Part shown: in pieces, positions 23,651 to 35,700 of the stretch | Numbering within the stretch: position 1 is the first letter of the stretch | How the letters are laid out: each line of letters opens with the position of its first letter | Assembly (NCBI GenBank): GCA_003342895.1 | Contig: PTFA01000020.1 | Coordinates: forward strand, 4,639,886 to 4,703,885 | Direction of reading: 5' to 3' | DNA: 64,000 bases | DNA from: Casuarius casuarius | Lineage: Eukaryota; Chordata; Aves; Casuariiformes; Casuariidae | Notes under the pieces: model-generated | Databases searched by the model: none | What the model was told of the DNA's origin: nothing | Seen by the model: the letters and a program-made list of their open reading frames with translations, nothing else | Translations under genes and position numbers: made by a program

Positions 23651-25779
23651 GTGAATGAAATATAATTATTGCACCTGGAGTTGGACGTTACTGTTAACAC
23701 CCCTTTTCAAGGAAAAGTGTTATGGAATAGCTACTACTCAAAAATTTTTCTAATGCTTGAGTAAGCACTTCATCCAAAACATACAAGATGAAATTTCAGA
23801 TCTTGCTCCAGCACTTGTGCATCAGGGGAAAAAAGAGAGGGAAGCTCTCCTGCACGAAAGCTCCCATGATACAGCAACAGTAAAAGTCAGCTCTACCGCT
23901 CATTCCATGGCCCTCCTTGAAAGTTGTGGTGTAAAACAAGCATCCAGGAAATGCATTTCACGTCCCTACTGTGCAGGACTGCAGACCTTCTGGGAGGGCT
24001 GTGGCCCTCAGGCCAATGAAAAGGATCCCAGGGCAAGGACTCACTCAAAAGCATACGGTGGCTTCATGGGACAACTGATGAGGTTACTTGCTACATAGAT
24101 GTCGAAGCACCTTCTAGCAAATCCTGATTTTCTAGCAAAAGTTTAAAGGTGCCATTTTTAGGTAGATGGACACCAGATTTGGTACATCCAAAATATCAGG
24201 CTGTAAACCAGCTCTGCTGGTTTTGCTCTATCCTTTGCCATCCTTAAAAATAGAAGTTCCATGTAGACTGTCCTTCCTCTTTATTCTTTATCACAAAGTT
24301 AACACTACAAAACTTGGACTCAAGGCATTTAAACTGTAGGCACCAGAGTGTTATGCTTTGTAAGAATGTCACATTATTCAGTAAAATAATCACTTCCCCT
24401 TACAATTGGCAGTTTTAGCTGTCTCCCACCAAATGCTGACCCTGCCCAATTTAGCAATTAAAAGATGGGATGAGACAGTACTTGATAGTGCAGCATAACC
24501 GCATCCCTCTGAATGCTGCTGCCGAAAGTTAGAAAGTGAGCCATACAAATGGGCCAGCCATACTCACTTCCAGGATGAAATCTTGTGTTAAAACTCAGAA
24601 CAAAGGTAAGCCTTGCTCTTGAATACTCCAGAGAACAAAAGCCAATCCCAATCCAAAATGCTACTGTTTAGGGTCCTGACAGATTCCTCATCCACTCCTA
24701 CAAGCCATCTCTTGCATCATTTACCACGTGTTCATATTAGCAGGCAGACCTGGAGCCATTATTGCCCTTCTGGCTGATTTTGCTGACTCTTTACCTTCTT
24801 CTTGAGATGCAGTGCTTGCTATCACTGCTTTGATCCAGAGACTGACAGCACACCACTTACTGCTGTAGGTTTATTGTCTGTCCTGGAATTTTTATCCCTG
24901 CTGTTTCTCTACTTTATGGTCCTTCACCCTGAAGCACTCTTGCAAGGGAGCTCCTGGAATCTTATGCAGTGCATTACTTCTCCATGTGTAAAACCAACCT
25001 GCATTTCCCACAGAGTTTATTATATCCCAGGATTACAATATTGATTGCCCACACTAACTGTCTCAGAAATGCCAGTTCAGTCTACACTGCTATAGTGTCA
25101 AGTACTCTTGCTGATGGACTCTCTTGTACTCGGTCTTCAAAAATCCGGTAAAAAAGGAAGTTCAGGTTGTCACTTACAAACACAGTGGACTGTTTTCACC
25201 TGCTCATATTGCAGATCAGGAGGGAAAGGCACTGAGGAAACCCATTCAGTCTTCCACACTATGACTAGTGTTAGTCAGTGCTATATAAATCTATTGAATC
25301 TCAAGCTATAAAAAATAATCACCAAATTAAAAATAAATTACATATATACTGAAAGACTCAGTATATATAAAGACTCAGTAAAATAAATGGTACTCAGTAA
25401 AATAAACATCTTCTAGCCATTTAACTTACTGCTGCCAGAGCATCTCTTCAGAGGCAAAGGAAGTATGTCATCTTGTAAACTGGCTAGTGTGAAATGTACA
25501 TTTTAAAATTTGAAAGCATGAACTCTACAGCTTATCAGGAATACTAAAATGTACTTCAAACTCGCAGCTAATACCCCACCACCTTGTATTATTTCTCTCC
25601 CAACAGCTCCTACATTAAAAAAAAAAAAAAAAAGAAAAAAGCCACTAGTCAATCTTTGGAGGAGACATGACAAATGACACACATTTCAATAGGATTTAAC
25701 AATAAACAGCCACCTCAACAAAGAGAAGCCTCCCCCCACCTCCCCACTAAAGCAGAATCAGACAAGAAACTAAGTGAGA
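23651..25779. other. unique non-coding sequence
   Basis: No gene identified. A 113-codon open frame at 23757-24098 has no recognisable domain. 25240-25310 ends in a phrase like a MIR/LINE tail (GTGCTATATAAATCTATTGA). 25350-25410 has short AT-rich near-repeats of ACTCAGTA. An A-rich tract lies at 25616-25640. Confidence 0.55.
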
Positions 25780-26060
25780 CATGTTAACAGAGAAGCACTC
25801 CAATTAACGTGTTACAGCTCCTTTAAAGCAGAGACCAAAGGGGGCTGCTGCTGCTCAGGATGCTGGAGGATGCAGAGCAGTAATTGTCACTTAGGCACTT
25901 AACTCCCCGCCGCCCGGCTCCCTCGCAGCCTGGTTTATCTCTCACCAATTACTGCTGTCATTTGCATTTCAATGTGTGCCATCAGGAGCCGGGGCAGAGG
26001 CAACAGCCACAGGAAACAGAGCAAAGCCAACTGCTTCTTGAGACTGGCCTAGGCCATGCC
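25780..26060. promoter_or_regulatory. conserved-looking block with octamer, possible enhancer
   Basis: Complex non-repetitive sequence containing a perfect octamer ATTTGCAT (25960-25967, POU-factor site), a CCAAT at 25945-25949, CAATTAACGTG near 25801 and a GC-rich CCCGCCGCCCGGC core near 25907. This grouping of a POU site with homeodomain-like AT cores is typical of developmental enhancers. Conservation cannot be tested here. No coding frame is convincing. Confidence 0.35.
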
Positions 26061-26404
26061 GTCTAATTTGGGGATGAGGTGCTGCAGGTACGGGACCTCC
26101 TGGCAGCAGGCTCTCCTTGAAGGTGGGTTCAGCTAACTGGCAGAGCGACTGCTGTCGAGCTTGCGCCCACACCAGGCTGATGGCATTGCTGGGGAATGGA
26201 AAGAAACCCAAATGAAAACTAAGAACCTGCTGGAGTCCACAGGGGAAATTTTCAGAAAGGATTCACACATGAAAGACACATGCTGGGTACAAACTGCTGA
26301 AGTCTTGTTTATGATGCATCCCCTATGATGCTTTTGAATTTTCTACTCAAAATTCACTTGCGCTGCAAAGCCACATGACAGGCAGGAAGCACATACTTCA
26401 CTGC
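26061..26404. other. unique sequence between enhancer-like block and LINE
   Basis: The minus strand is open across 25969-26211 (it includes SLVWAQARQQSLCQLAEP) but matches no family I know and has no clear splice pair. The remainder is unremarkable. Confidence 0.4.
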
Positions 26405-27900
26405 TATTATTCTTTGTTACTTGGACTCTCGTAGCACCTACACATACGAGCTGCACATTCGGGCCCTATGGCACTAGCTGCTGTACAGCAGCAGAACAGA
26501 AGCAGCCCATCTCACAGCCTCAGTATAAGGATGACAAGGGAGCTATACCGGTAATAGCCACAAAGTGCTCTCCAAAACAGGAGAATGACAGGCTGGCTTT
26601 GCTGCTGCGAAAGAGATCCTTCTCCCCACAAGATGGTAACAAAAGGTCCTTTCTTCAAAATGTAACGAGTGGGAAATAGAGCCTGCCACAGGGGTCCAGT
26701 AGATGTAGGAGTCAACCTTTAAGTTAAGGAAGAAGACAAGACAGACACAACTAGGAAGGACCTTAGCGATGAAGGCAATTATTTTATGCCTGATGCAAAT
26801 AGCAAAGGGAGCATCCAGTCAGGGTATTCAAACAGCAGGGGTCACGTGTTCAAAGAAATGGGATAAATAAAACTATCCCAGCTGCTGCATTCTGCATGGG
26901 AGAAGATTGCACCTGTCAAAGGCAGGGAAAAGTATGTTACAATAATTTAGAGATGAAATTATGAGAGCCTCAACAAGAGCTTTAGCTGCATGGATGGAGC
27001 ATAAAAGAGTTGCACAGAAAGAGCTGGTAAGATTTAAACACAACCTGGATGTGAGGACCTGCAGAGAAGCCCAAGTACAAAACTACACTCAGATTGTGGT
27101 GCAAAAGACAGGAAAAGGGGCAGTGTTTTCCACAGCAGAGCAGGAAAAAAAGGTACTGGANGACCTAGGGTCACAAGAAAACAGATCTGACAGCTCCCTG
27201 CTGTCAAAAAGAATGGTCCTGCTTTACTCTTCCTGCTGCTTCCCTTGCACCAGCTCTGGTGGTTCTTTGCTCCTAAGTGAGACAGTTTAGCCCACTGAGG
27301 CAGCAGAAAGCAGTACGTGTTAGCGTTAAGTGTTTTGCTGGGTCGGCTTTCAGCTTAGTGCACCAGGAGAATTTGCTCACCAAGGAGACAAGATGAGCAC
27401 CGGAGCTAGAGAAGAGGTGGGACTCCCTGGCCAGGAGCAGAACTAATGCCTTCAGCAGGATGATAGAGTATCAGCTCAGGTGTCTTAGATGGGGACCACA
27501 GGCTTTGGTTAAGCCATCTTGAGCTTGTGTAATCAGCTAGATATCCATGAAAGATGCCAGAGTTAAAGGCCAAAGTTTTAACTTTGAAAGATGCAGGTGA
27601 GTCTGTCACTGAGGAGCAGACATGTGAGTCCTGACCTAGGGACAGGGGCTTAACTTGTATCTGTAAATGAAATTGCCCTGATATGAGGGCAGATAAGGAG
27701 ATAAAGGATGGCTCCACAGAAAGCTGAAGTAGAATGAAGAGGCTGCTCTAAACTACAGACTCAAAAGATCAATTAGAGAGGAANAAAGAGGAGGAGGAAA
27801 GGACAAAGTCATACAAGACAAAAGGAGGATACCTGCTGGAAAACAAAAAGCATACCTGAGCATGCTGAAGATGCTTGATCAGTCAAGGAAGAAAAAGATG
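26405..27900 (-). mobile_element. L2-clade LINE relic with its 3' end (about 1.5 kb)
   Basis: Minus-strand reading gives an old L2-like LINE. The 3' terminal part lies at 26405-26530: plus-strand text TCGTAGCACCTA, then GGGCCCTATGGCACTAGCTG, then TGTACAGCAGCAGAACAG, is the reverse of the family's 'tgtacagcacctagcacaatgggg' tail. AAAATGTAACGAGTGGGAAA (about 26658) continues it. At 26740-27060 the frame reads AKALVEALIISSLNYCNIL, then EHVTPAV, then RHKIIAFIAKVL, corresponding to the C-terminal L2 segment 'AKTLIQALIISRLDYCN ... DHVTPLF ... RIKYKI'. At 27480-27720 it covers the reverse transcriptase catalytic region, but the YADD motif is no longer legible. Stops and frameshifts show it is long dead. 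The left (upstream) limit is uncertain beyond 27800. Confidence 0.8.
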
Positions 27901-28959
27901 GAACAACTGGTGAGGGAAGGGTCCCGAGATGTGTGTGGGCATGCTTGCTCCTGACCACAGGGAGCTGTGAGTGGATAGGAGAGGGCCTACGGTGCGACTG
28001 CCGGGCTGGAAGCCCACAGGGTGACTGCTGCCTGCACAGCTGCTGGGGCAAGGTGGATGCACATGCACAGCTATTCATACTTGTTGCTTTGCTTCCTAGC
28101 CAGGGTAGCTTAAGACAGTATCACTTAAGTTCATCAATGCAGAAGGGATTCCCTTCCTTAAAGGTCTAAGCCTGCCTACTTGTATCACAAGGGAAATTTA
28201 CCACCCCGTTTTAGGGGTTTCAGCTCCTTAAACAATCCAGGTGCTTTACAGTATTTGGAGCTCAGGGATGATATCAGGCTTTCTAGCTGACATAAGAAAC
28301 AGTCAGCTCTGCCTGCTTTGTCAGCACGCTCTGCGATGCCTCATCACTGCATGGGGTGCAGCGGGCACCCATGAGGAGAGGGAAGACCTGCTCTAGCTGC
28401 ATCTAATTCAATGTGGCCTCTAACTAAAACAAGTTTTCTGATTTCTTCAGCCAACGAGAATCAGAAGATGTACAGAACAATTGGTTTATTTGCCACAAGA
28501 TGCATTTCCATGGTTTTTCCATGAGTGAGTGAAATTTTTTTCAGTGGGCAACTCAGACTGTCCGCGCACTGTGCAAATGCAGTGGGATACAAATAGCCAG
28601 CGAAGTGCAGAACAAATGTCACCTCCTACTTGAGTGCGTGCTAAGGAAAGGGTGTTTGTCACCGATGAGCTGCAATCATAGGGCTATAAACTGTCTATAG
28701 TATATTTGAGAAGCATTTTGCTCAATATTAACCAAAGAAAATCAGAAATAAAACCAAAACAAAAAAATACACTGCATGTCTTTTCTTCCTAACTAACAAT
28801 GAGAAAAGCAATGGAAGAGCAAGATTTGCTCTGACACCTAGCTTGCTGCTCCCAATTAAGAAAAGCACATGCATAAGGCCTCACACACAGCCTATTTTCC
28901 ACCCTCAAGACCTCTCTCCTTCGGGGGGGGGGCGGGGATGGAAAGGGTGCTTAAATAAA
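27901..28959. other. unique non-coding sequence
   Basis: 27901-28080 is GC-richer and may be a further eroded part of the LINE, but I cannot align it. 28440-28560 (GGTTTATTTGCCACAAGATG) is complex, non-repetitive and possibly conserved. A G-run lies at 28923-28931. No gene found. Confidence 0.45.
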
Positions 28960-29240
28960 TAAGCCAAAGCAGCTCCTAAAAAGCAAGTAGCCAGAGTGTG
29001 AACTGTGGTTAATTAAAGGCCAACACAAAAGTAACTTGCCCTTTCTTTTGTTTCTTCTTAAGTGGTTTTTAAACGCTTTTTTTTGGCTGGCCATATTATT
29101 TGAAGCTCTGTATTAATAAGCTGATCAGTTACCAGCTCCCTGTCTGCTAAACTGAGCCAACAAACTGCTCTTTTTCTTTTGTCTCCAAGCCAAAAGAAAC
29201 TTTATGGAGAATAAGTTCTCTCCCTCCCCCTGCACTGAGT
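28960..29240. promoter_or_regulatory. conserved-looking AT-rich block, possible enhancer
   Basis: Contains a homeodomain core GGTTAATTAAAGG near 29008, two SOX-like TTCTTTTGT/CTTTTGTC sites near 29045 and 29175, GCTGATCAGTTACC near 29120 and the T-rich GGTTTTTAAACGC. Texture and site density differ from the decayed repeats on both sides. No coding frame. Evidence is motif clustering only. Confidence 0.3.
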
Positions 29241-29534
29241 CACAACACAATTGTTGTTTGGAAACCTGCCATTTATCACCATGAAGAAAAATCCTAAGCC
29301 AGGCAGCAAATCAGGGCTTGAAACGGGGTCTCTGGAACAAGAAACTCCCATCACTATGGTCCACACAACTACTGACTCAGGCGTCCTTCTGAACACCACC
29401 ACTGTGCAGACAGCACTATCCTTTTGTTTTAGTTCATATTGGGCTTGCCTGGCCACACGTTCTTCCACAATTGTATTTTATTAAAGTATAGCTTATTGTG
29501 CTACAAAATGGAACACCGCCTTTTGTTTCTTGAT

Positions 29535-29780
29535 TTACCAGTCTGTCTCTGCCAAACTCAAAATCTGCATTTGCGAAGTACGTCTTTTCTCTGCACTTTT
29601 AAAAAGTGGAACAGTGATCCGATCCAGGCTTGAAATCTNTTGGATGGGGAGGGAGTTCCACAGAGGGAATATCTGACGGCAGGCTGAACGACAGCTGGGA
29701 AAGAGAAGTCTGCTGGCATCACCTGGGATGAATTCACTGACTGTCACTGCTCCTGAAAGTGACAGAGCAAGACAGCCTGG
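29535..29780 (-). mobile_element. L2-like LINE fragment (C-terminal end of the ORF)
   Basis: The minus strand reads CRQIFPLWNSLPIQ, one ambiguous codon, then ISSLDRITVPLFKSAEKR. This matches the end of L2-type proteins ('RAFSVAAPRLWNSLPxxIRxxxSLDxFKSxLKTHLF'), in particular the LWNSLP signature and the SLD...FKS spacing. Upstream coding sequence is not clearly recoverable. A solitary, 5'-truncated old copy. Confidence 0.6.
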
Positions 29781-30739
29781 ACAGTAGCTAAGGCCGATGC
29801 AGGCTCCAGATGACTCTGCCCATATTCTCTTTTCCAGACCAGGCTTATCCTGTGTTAACCCTGCCTTTAGCAACCAGCCCAGAGAGCTCTCAGACAGCTA
29901 AAAGGACTTGGCCATGGAGGGCTCTGCTTGCCATGAGTGGGCAGCTGAGTTAGTGCATGTTCATGGTAGCCTCCATCAGATCTTATGGAGCCTTGATTAA
30001 AAGCTGCTGCTACTCCCTCTTTTCCACAGTATCCCTGCCACACAAGCCAAGGGATGCATGTGCTCCCAGCCTGCCCAGAGGCGACTGCTCCCCTGAGAGC
30101 ACACAGTACCTACCCTCCATGCACTAGCAGGTGTGAATCACACTCCCTGCATATTTTTCCAGGAGGATGTTAGATTCTCTCAGAATCAGCCTGTTTTGTT
30201 GTTTTAGCATCCATCACCACAATCCATCTTCACAGGCTTTCATACACAATANCCCTTATACTGACCTCTTGCAAAGTTATGCTATCTGAACACCAGAGCA
30301 CAGGAACAATAGTTTGACNGGTTAGGTTACAGGGCTATATTGGATACGCTCAAAGAGAAAGACCATGGCCTTGGCCGAGTGGCGCTAATTATTTGAATGT
30401 GGAAACTATAAAAAGCAATACAAACTCTGCTGAAATCCTGGACCACTTTGAAGTAGGATGCACAATGCAGCCAGTTTCCTTTCCGCCTGCCCCACATCCC
30501 CAAACAGAAATACAATGAGTCAGACAGCATGCAACACCCAGGTCTCAGATGAACACTGGATGTAGTCTCCTAGAAGTCCAAAATAAGAAAAATATTTGTT
30601 GCAATTCTGCCAGCAACTACATTTTTTTCCTCTTTTTAAACTTGCACAGGACAAAACACAGCTCTTTTGGGACTGTGATTTACTGTTGCATTGGAGGCAG
30701 CTCTCTCATGCGTACACACGCACACAGAATCTGAAACAG

Positions 30740-30895
30740 TTGAAAACGCATTCATTTTAGTTTCCCTCCCACTGGTCAGTTAATCTAATTAACAGTAATC
30801 ATTAGTTGCTACAGCAGGCAGAAGTAACCTAATATTTACATCCTGGCAGTAAGCAATCAGCACTCAGATCTTGGAACTTAATTGAAGTTTGGGTG
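30740..30895. promoter_or_regulatory. homeodomain-site cluster, possible enhancer
   Basis: Several AT cores lie within 60 bases: CTAATTAA (30785-30792), CAGTAATCATTAG, followed by CTAATATTTA and CTTAATTGAAG near 30880. The block is otherwise complex and non-repetitive. It looks like a homeobox-responsive conserved element, but AT-rich DNA produces such cores by chance, so confidence is low. Confidence 0.25.
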
Positions 30896-32224
30896 CTTGG
30901 CACTTATTTGGTTCTATTTCAATTTCTGACTTGGCCTCTCTTCCAGGATTTTTTTTAATCAGTCTCATTTTGTGGGTCCTCAACTTTTTATTTCGCTTGA
31001 AGTTCCCCCTCCTCCTATTTTCTGATCTTCTACACCTACTGTGCATTTCCCACTTCCCTTCTCTGTTGAATCCCTTAGAGCTTATCTTCGTTGTGAGCTA
31101 AGTGTTGTCTTTCCCCAGGGTAGCTGGACCAAAGTGGTGGGCTAAAGTGTGCCTGTTACAAACACTGTGAAGATTTAGCTATTGAGTGCTATTACTCCAG
31201 ACACTTCAACGGACTGGAATATTTTATAACACAGCTGACTAGGACTAGGCCACTCTAAGAGGATTTAGCAGCTCAAAATGGTATCTTGACCTAGACTATG
31301 TCTTCAATGCAGTTTGAGTGTCTATCTTCTCAGTCCCTTCTTTCACATGTTATTCCAGTTCTGCAGAGATAGAATTAGATAGAGGTGGAAGATGTTTGCG
31401 CTTATGGAACATGCTGAGGGTAAGGAAGTAAAACAGTCCCTCACTGCCAGCGAGTTCAGCTTAAGCCAAATTTACTACACATGGTAAATTAAACCTTTCT
31501 TCCAACCCAAAAGTTGACACATATTCATAAATGAAGAAAAGATGCCTTAATAACTTTGAATCCCATAAACAAAGCAGCACTGTACTGACACTGAAAACTA
31601 TTAAAAGAAAGTAAGGATGCAAAATCAAACCTGGGAAAGGCTCGATATAATTCTTGTCCTGCATGTACAGCCTACTGCATCAGGGAAGCAGCAAGTGCAA
31701 CAAGAACATATTCTTTAAGCTTCTTGGTTTTTGTCATCTCAAAAAACCTAATTCAGCAGAGACAATATCCCTGTTTTTCATCAGCTACTCTCTCAAGGGA
31801 CCCTCATGAAAATTAGGGGGTTTTTCTTTTTTTTTTTTTTCACCCAGCAAAAAGAACTCTAAGAGTTTTGAAATCAACCATGTATGGTAGAGCAATGTGC
31901 AGCTATCACGAAATGTAAAATTTGGGCATCTGTAGTGGCAGTCTCTCATTTTATATGTTACAGACACACACATGCTGAAAAATGTGGAAGAACAACTCCA
32001 GCACTACTAGTCTACTTTAAAATACTCTGATCATTAACTTTCAAACACAAGTGCCTGCAGTTAGGCTTCCAGAAGTTCCCAGCAGAAGTGCACTTAGGCA
32101 CTTAAACAGAAGTATTCACCTGAAGAAGTGTCCTCCACCTTTAGAGCAGGGAGAGGCAACAAACTACAGCATTCTTTTCTTTTGCCTTGACAAACACATC
32201 TCAGCTTTACTACATCCATCCCAA
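30896..32224. other. unique non-coding sequence
   Basis: No gene or clear repeat. A T-run lies at 31829-31840. 31110-31330 has a faint resemblance to old reptile repeats but could not be assigned. Confidence 0.5.
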
Positions 32225-32732
32225 ATTCATTGCAGAGGTTATTTCTCACTGCGTCGCAGCTCACACTCTTCTCTAGCTCTCCTTTCTCCAGCACATCAAA
32301 TAGAAGCTACTTGGCTTCACATTCAAGGCTCTTCATAGCCTCTCTCTTCCTCCCATCTCACATTCAGACTCTCCCCTCTGATCTGCCCATGGCAGACACT
32401 GACCTCTCACCGCTTGTTACACTGTCAAACAAATCTCTTCAAGCTCTTTCATGTGCTCTCTCATTCATGCCTGTCACAGTCTCTCCATAAACTCTCACAG
32501 TTTTCCTTCAAATCCCTCCACTGTTGGGATGGCTCTAAAAGCTAAGCTGCGGGTGTGCTGAGACCATTGCTATCATGCTGTTCAGTATCCTGTCACTGCC
32601 ACCTTGCTCTCTGCCTGCTGTCCATCTGTTGTCTCTTTTTATACCTGGAGCACAGCTGTCTTTTTATACAACACCTAACCCAAGAGAGTCCTGGGCTTTG
32701 GCTAAGCTCCTGATACTCTGATAATACAAGAA
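32225..32732 (+). mobile_element. L2-like LINE 3' end, same family as 26405-27900
   Basis: TTGGCTTCACATTCAAGGCT followed by CTTCATAGCCTCTCTCTTCC matches the 3' coding part of the family ('...LTFKALHxL...'). The 3' UTR is clear: GGGTGTGCTGAGACCATTGC, TATCATGCTGTTCAGTATCC, GTCCATCTGTTGTCTCTTTT, then ACAACACCTAACCCAAGAGA, ending CTCTGATAATACAAG at 32716-32730. This is the same tail found in reverse at 26405-26530. No intact frame remains. Confidence 0.75.
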
Positions 32733-35700
32733 AGGTACAAGCAGCAGTAACGGGGAAAAACTGCAGAAAGTTTTATTAGATTTGACCAGGTACGGTATTA
32801 GCTTGTGGGAGTATTATACTAGCCCCATTATCTGTGCTGGCCTTCATCAAAAGCAGCAGCACAAAAGCTTCAGAATTCATCCCNGGGATCATCGCCTCCT
32901 CTACCACTTGGGCAGCGGCCTTTTTTCCTTTCTTCTGTTACTGCTAGAAGGAATGGAAACACCCTGCTGCCAGATTCATCGTCCTGGTCCCTAAGGGCAG
33001 GACTATTTTCTTCTTCTTCAGGATATTTATTATTTCCTGTATTGTCTGTAACATTCAAGAGTACTTCTAAACAGAAAAGAAGAGCTACTCTCCCTAACAG
33101 ATGATAATCTAGAGCCATTTGCAGGATCCATCAGGCTAGTAGGACAGTGATGAACTCCTAAAGCCCAAGCTTTAATATGTGCTTCCAAAGAGAGCAGAAA
33201 CTCTCGGAGCCCCAGGAACATGCTTCAGCCCTGGGAATGTACTGTGTAACTACTGCATCTTCAGTGCAGTCTTACCTCTGCTAGCTAGATTAAAGCCAGA
33301 ATAAATCAAACTAGCCTGTATGAGGAGGACAGCTTCTTGTTAACATGTGAATAGTCTGGGCTATCCCCTGGCTACTCCAGTGCATACGTTAACCAGTAGG
33401 AGCATGCAGATGCGAGCACATGCTCCGACCCCCTTGTTGCTTTGCAGCACAGCCGCGCTCAAACTGACAGTGTGTCAGCGCTGGCATCCCTGGCAGAACA
33501 AAGGAGACAAAGGCTGACACAGGCAGGGGAGCCTTTCCTGGGCTTCTGAAGAAGCGACGGTAAGGAAGAAGAAAAAAACTGAAAAAACCAAAAAAACCCA
33601 CACAAACTTTAGGAAGGGATGCACCTAAACCAGGAATAATTTTCAGAGGAGTCTCAGCACATCCAGCATCTGCAAAATTGAGGGCTCACCACTCATAAAC
33701 CAGGTCTTTCCTTATCATTCCGTGCAAGAGAGCACGGATTTAGCTCTAGTGGCTCATTTCCTATGTCAGTACAGCCCTAGCAATGTATGTATTGCCTTAT
33801 CTCTTTGTAAACAAGCTAAACTAGGCTGGGCTAAGTGTGGAGGAAAGTACACTAACCGTGAGTGGATTTAAGGCTCTTGGCACTAGACAGAGCCACTTGG
33901 TTTAAGTGGCACATGTCTTAGTATTAAGGCTCACGCTGAGCAGTTGCAAATGGACGTGGCAAGCACACTATGCACAACTCTGACTTTAATTCAGGAACTT
34001 GCATGTGCTCCAAAACAAGAATGTACTAAATGATCTCAGAGACTAAAAAAGCATATTAGGGAATTATATCTCTGATCCTCTCCCCATTCCCAACCTGCAA
34101 GGGCTCAGAATGGCCTTTGTATATCCTCATCTTCAAGCACACCCTGCTCTGCTCCGATTTCCACCGCTATCTAACAGGCAGGGGCACTCCCAGGCAGACA
34201 GACGAAAGGCTGCATCTCCATCCCAAGCACCACGCAAACTAAGGATGTGCAGACAGACTGACGTGCTGCTTCATTCTCTGTTTGTACAGCACCAAAGCCA
34301 AAGCTCACTTCTGTCCGCCCCATTACAAGGGGTATCGTGCCACATTTGGTCTTGTGTTAGTACAGCACGAGACATCTTCATCAGCTGAACTAAAACTGTG
34401 CAAATGACTTCTGCAAATGCCATTGTTCTTCGACAAACGCTTTGGTTACGTGAAGCCTGCCACTGAGAAGTGGGCTCGGGTGGGGGCTGGGGGTGGCAGG
34501 AAGCAGGGGGAGGGAGGCTTTAAACAGAGGGGGAAAAGAAACCCGGAGAGATGCAAAATAAATGATTCTTGATTCACAGGGAGGCAGGAAATACGGCTCA
34601 CACCCAAACACAGACACTCCTCCATGGCAGACAAGCATCCTGATGATTGTTGGCTTTGTTGTTGCAACAGGAACCCCCCCCCCGCAGCCCTGGCTCGTCT
34701 GAGGCAGGCACCAGGATCTCTCTTCTCTGCTTCCCCCTCAGGAGCCACCGGCTAGTAGTTACCGGAACACACTGCACAGCAGTTGAAATGAGAAACATCT
34801 CAGAAATGCAGCATCTTTCGACTCACTAGACAAATATCCTTTTCAATTCAAAGGACTGACAGGGAACAAGATATTACACAAAATATTTCCTGTGAGTTAA
34901 CACAGCAGCAAGCGGCGTAGTACAAAACTTACAATACGCCGCCATACAGCTTTGCTTCTTCACTAATAAGATAAAATAATATGTACTATTGTAATGCAAC
35001 AACCATGATAGTGGTACAGCTTGTTTGTACCGAGATTAATGCTAAAGTGGTTTCGTATTAATTATTTAGGTCTAGTATTGAGTATTATATCTGAAAACCT
35101 GAGGACAGGATAACAGTGCCTTTATTTAGTTATTTTTGTCCTGGAGGGTGATTAAACTATTTTTGAGAGCCAGGACTCATTTTTCAGATAAACCAGGATG
35201 TGGAAATACTGCTTACTTTTAAAGCAGCAGAAAGCACTACATGGGCAACCTAATAAAATCCCTTTTAAGAGGCATGTTTTTACACCAAGCCAGAGCTGCA
35301 GTCTGTTCTGAACTGGAAAGACAACACAAAGCCAGACAGATCTGTCATCCTGCAGCGAACCGCAAACTTGATCAGGATCCATATCAGTTTGAAATATGTA
35401 ATCTGTATTGTCCATTTCCCTCCTCCTCTCTGCACAAGCACAGATGGTCAAACCTTGCAGCTAACCCTGAGCAATGGATAATGAGGTAATAACTCTGCCC
35501 AGCCTACAGCCTCTGTGGTTACTTCCAAATTAACATCCAAACTGCATTATCAGATTCACAACAACAGAAACACGAGTCTAGTTCACCAGCCAGACCATCT
35601 TGTTAGTCAGGAAATGGTTATAGCAGCTACATTTCTGCACCTTTTTTTTTGCTCTTTAAAGTTGTGTACAGTTACTGTAAACATATACATCAAACCGTCT

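Noticed and set aside
27985..28000. GCCTACGG as the 5S-derived head of an AmnSINE
   Set aside because: Only eight bases match. The rest of the 5S-like head and tRNA-like part is absent.
29285..29350. MIR tail (CAGGGCTTGAAACGGGGTCT)
   Set aside because: Short match to the MIR tail only; no core precedes it at the expected distance.
30370..30392. tRNA-like phrase (GGCCGAGTGGCG)
   Set aside because: It resembles a D-arm, but no acceptor stem, anticodon arm or T-arm can be laid out around it.
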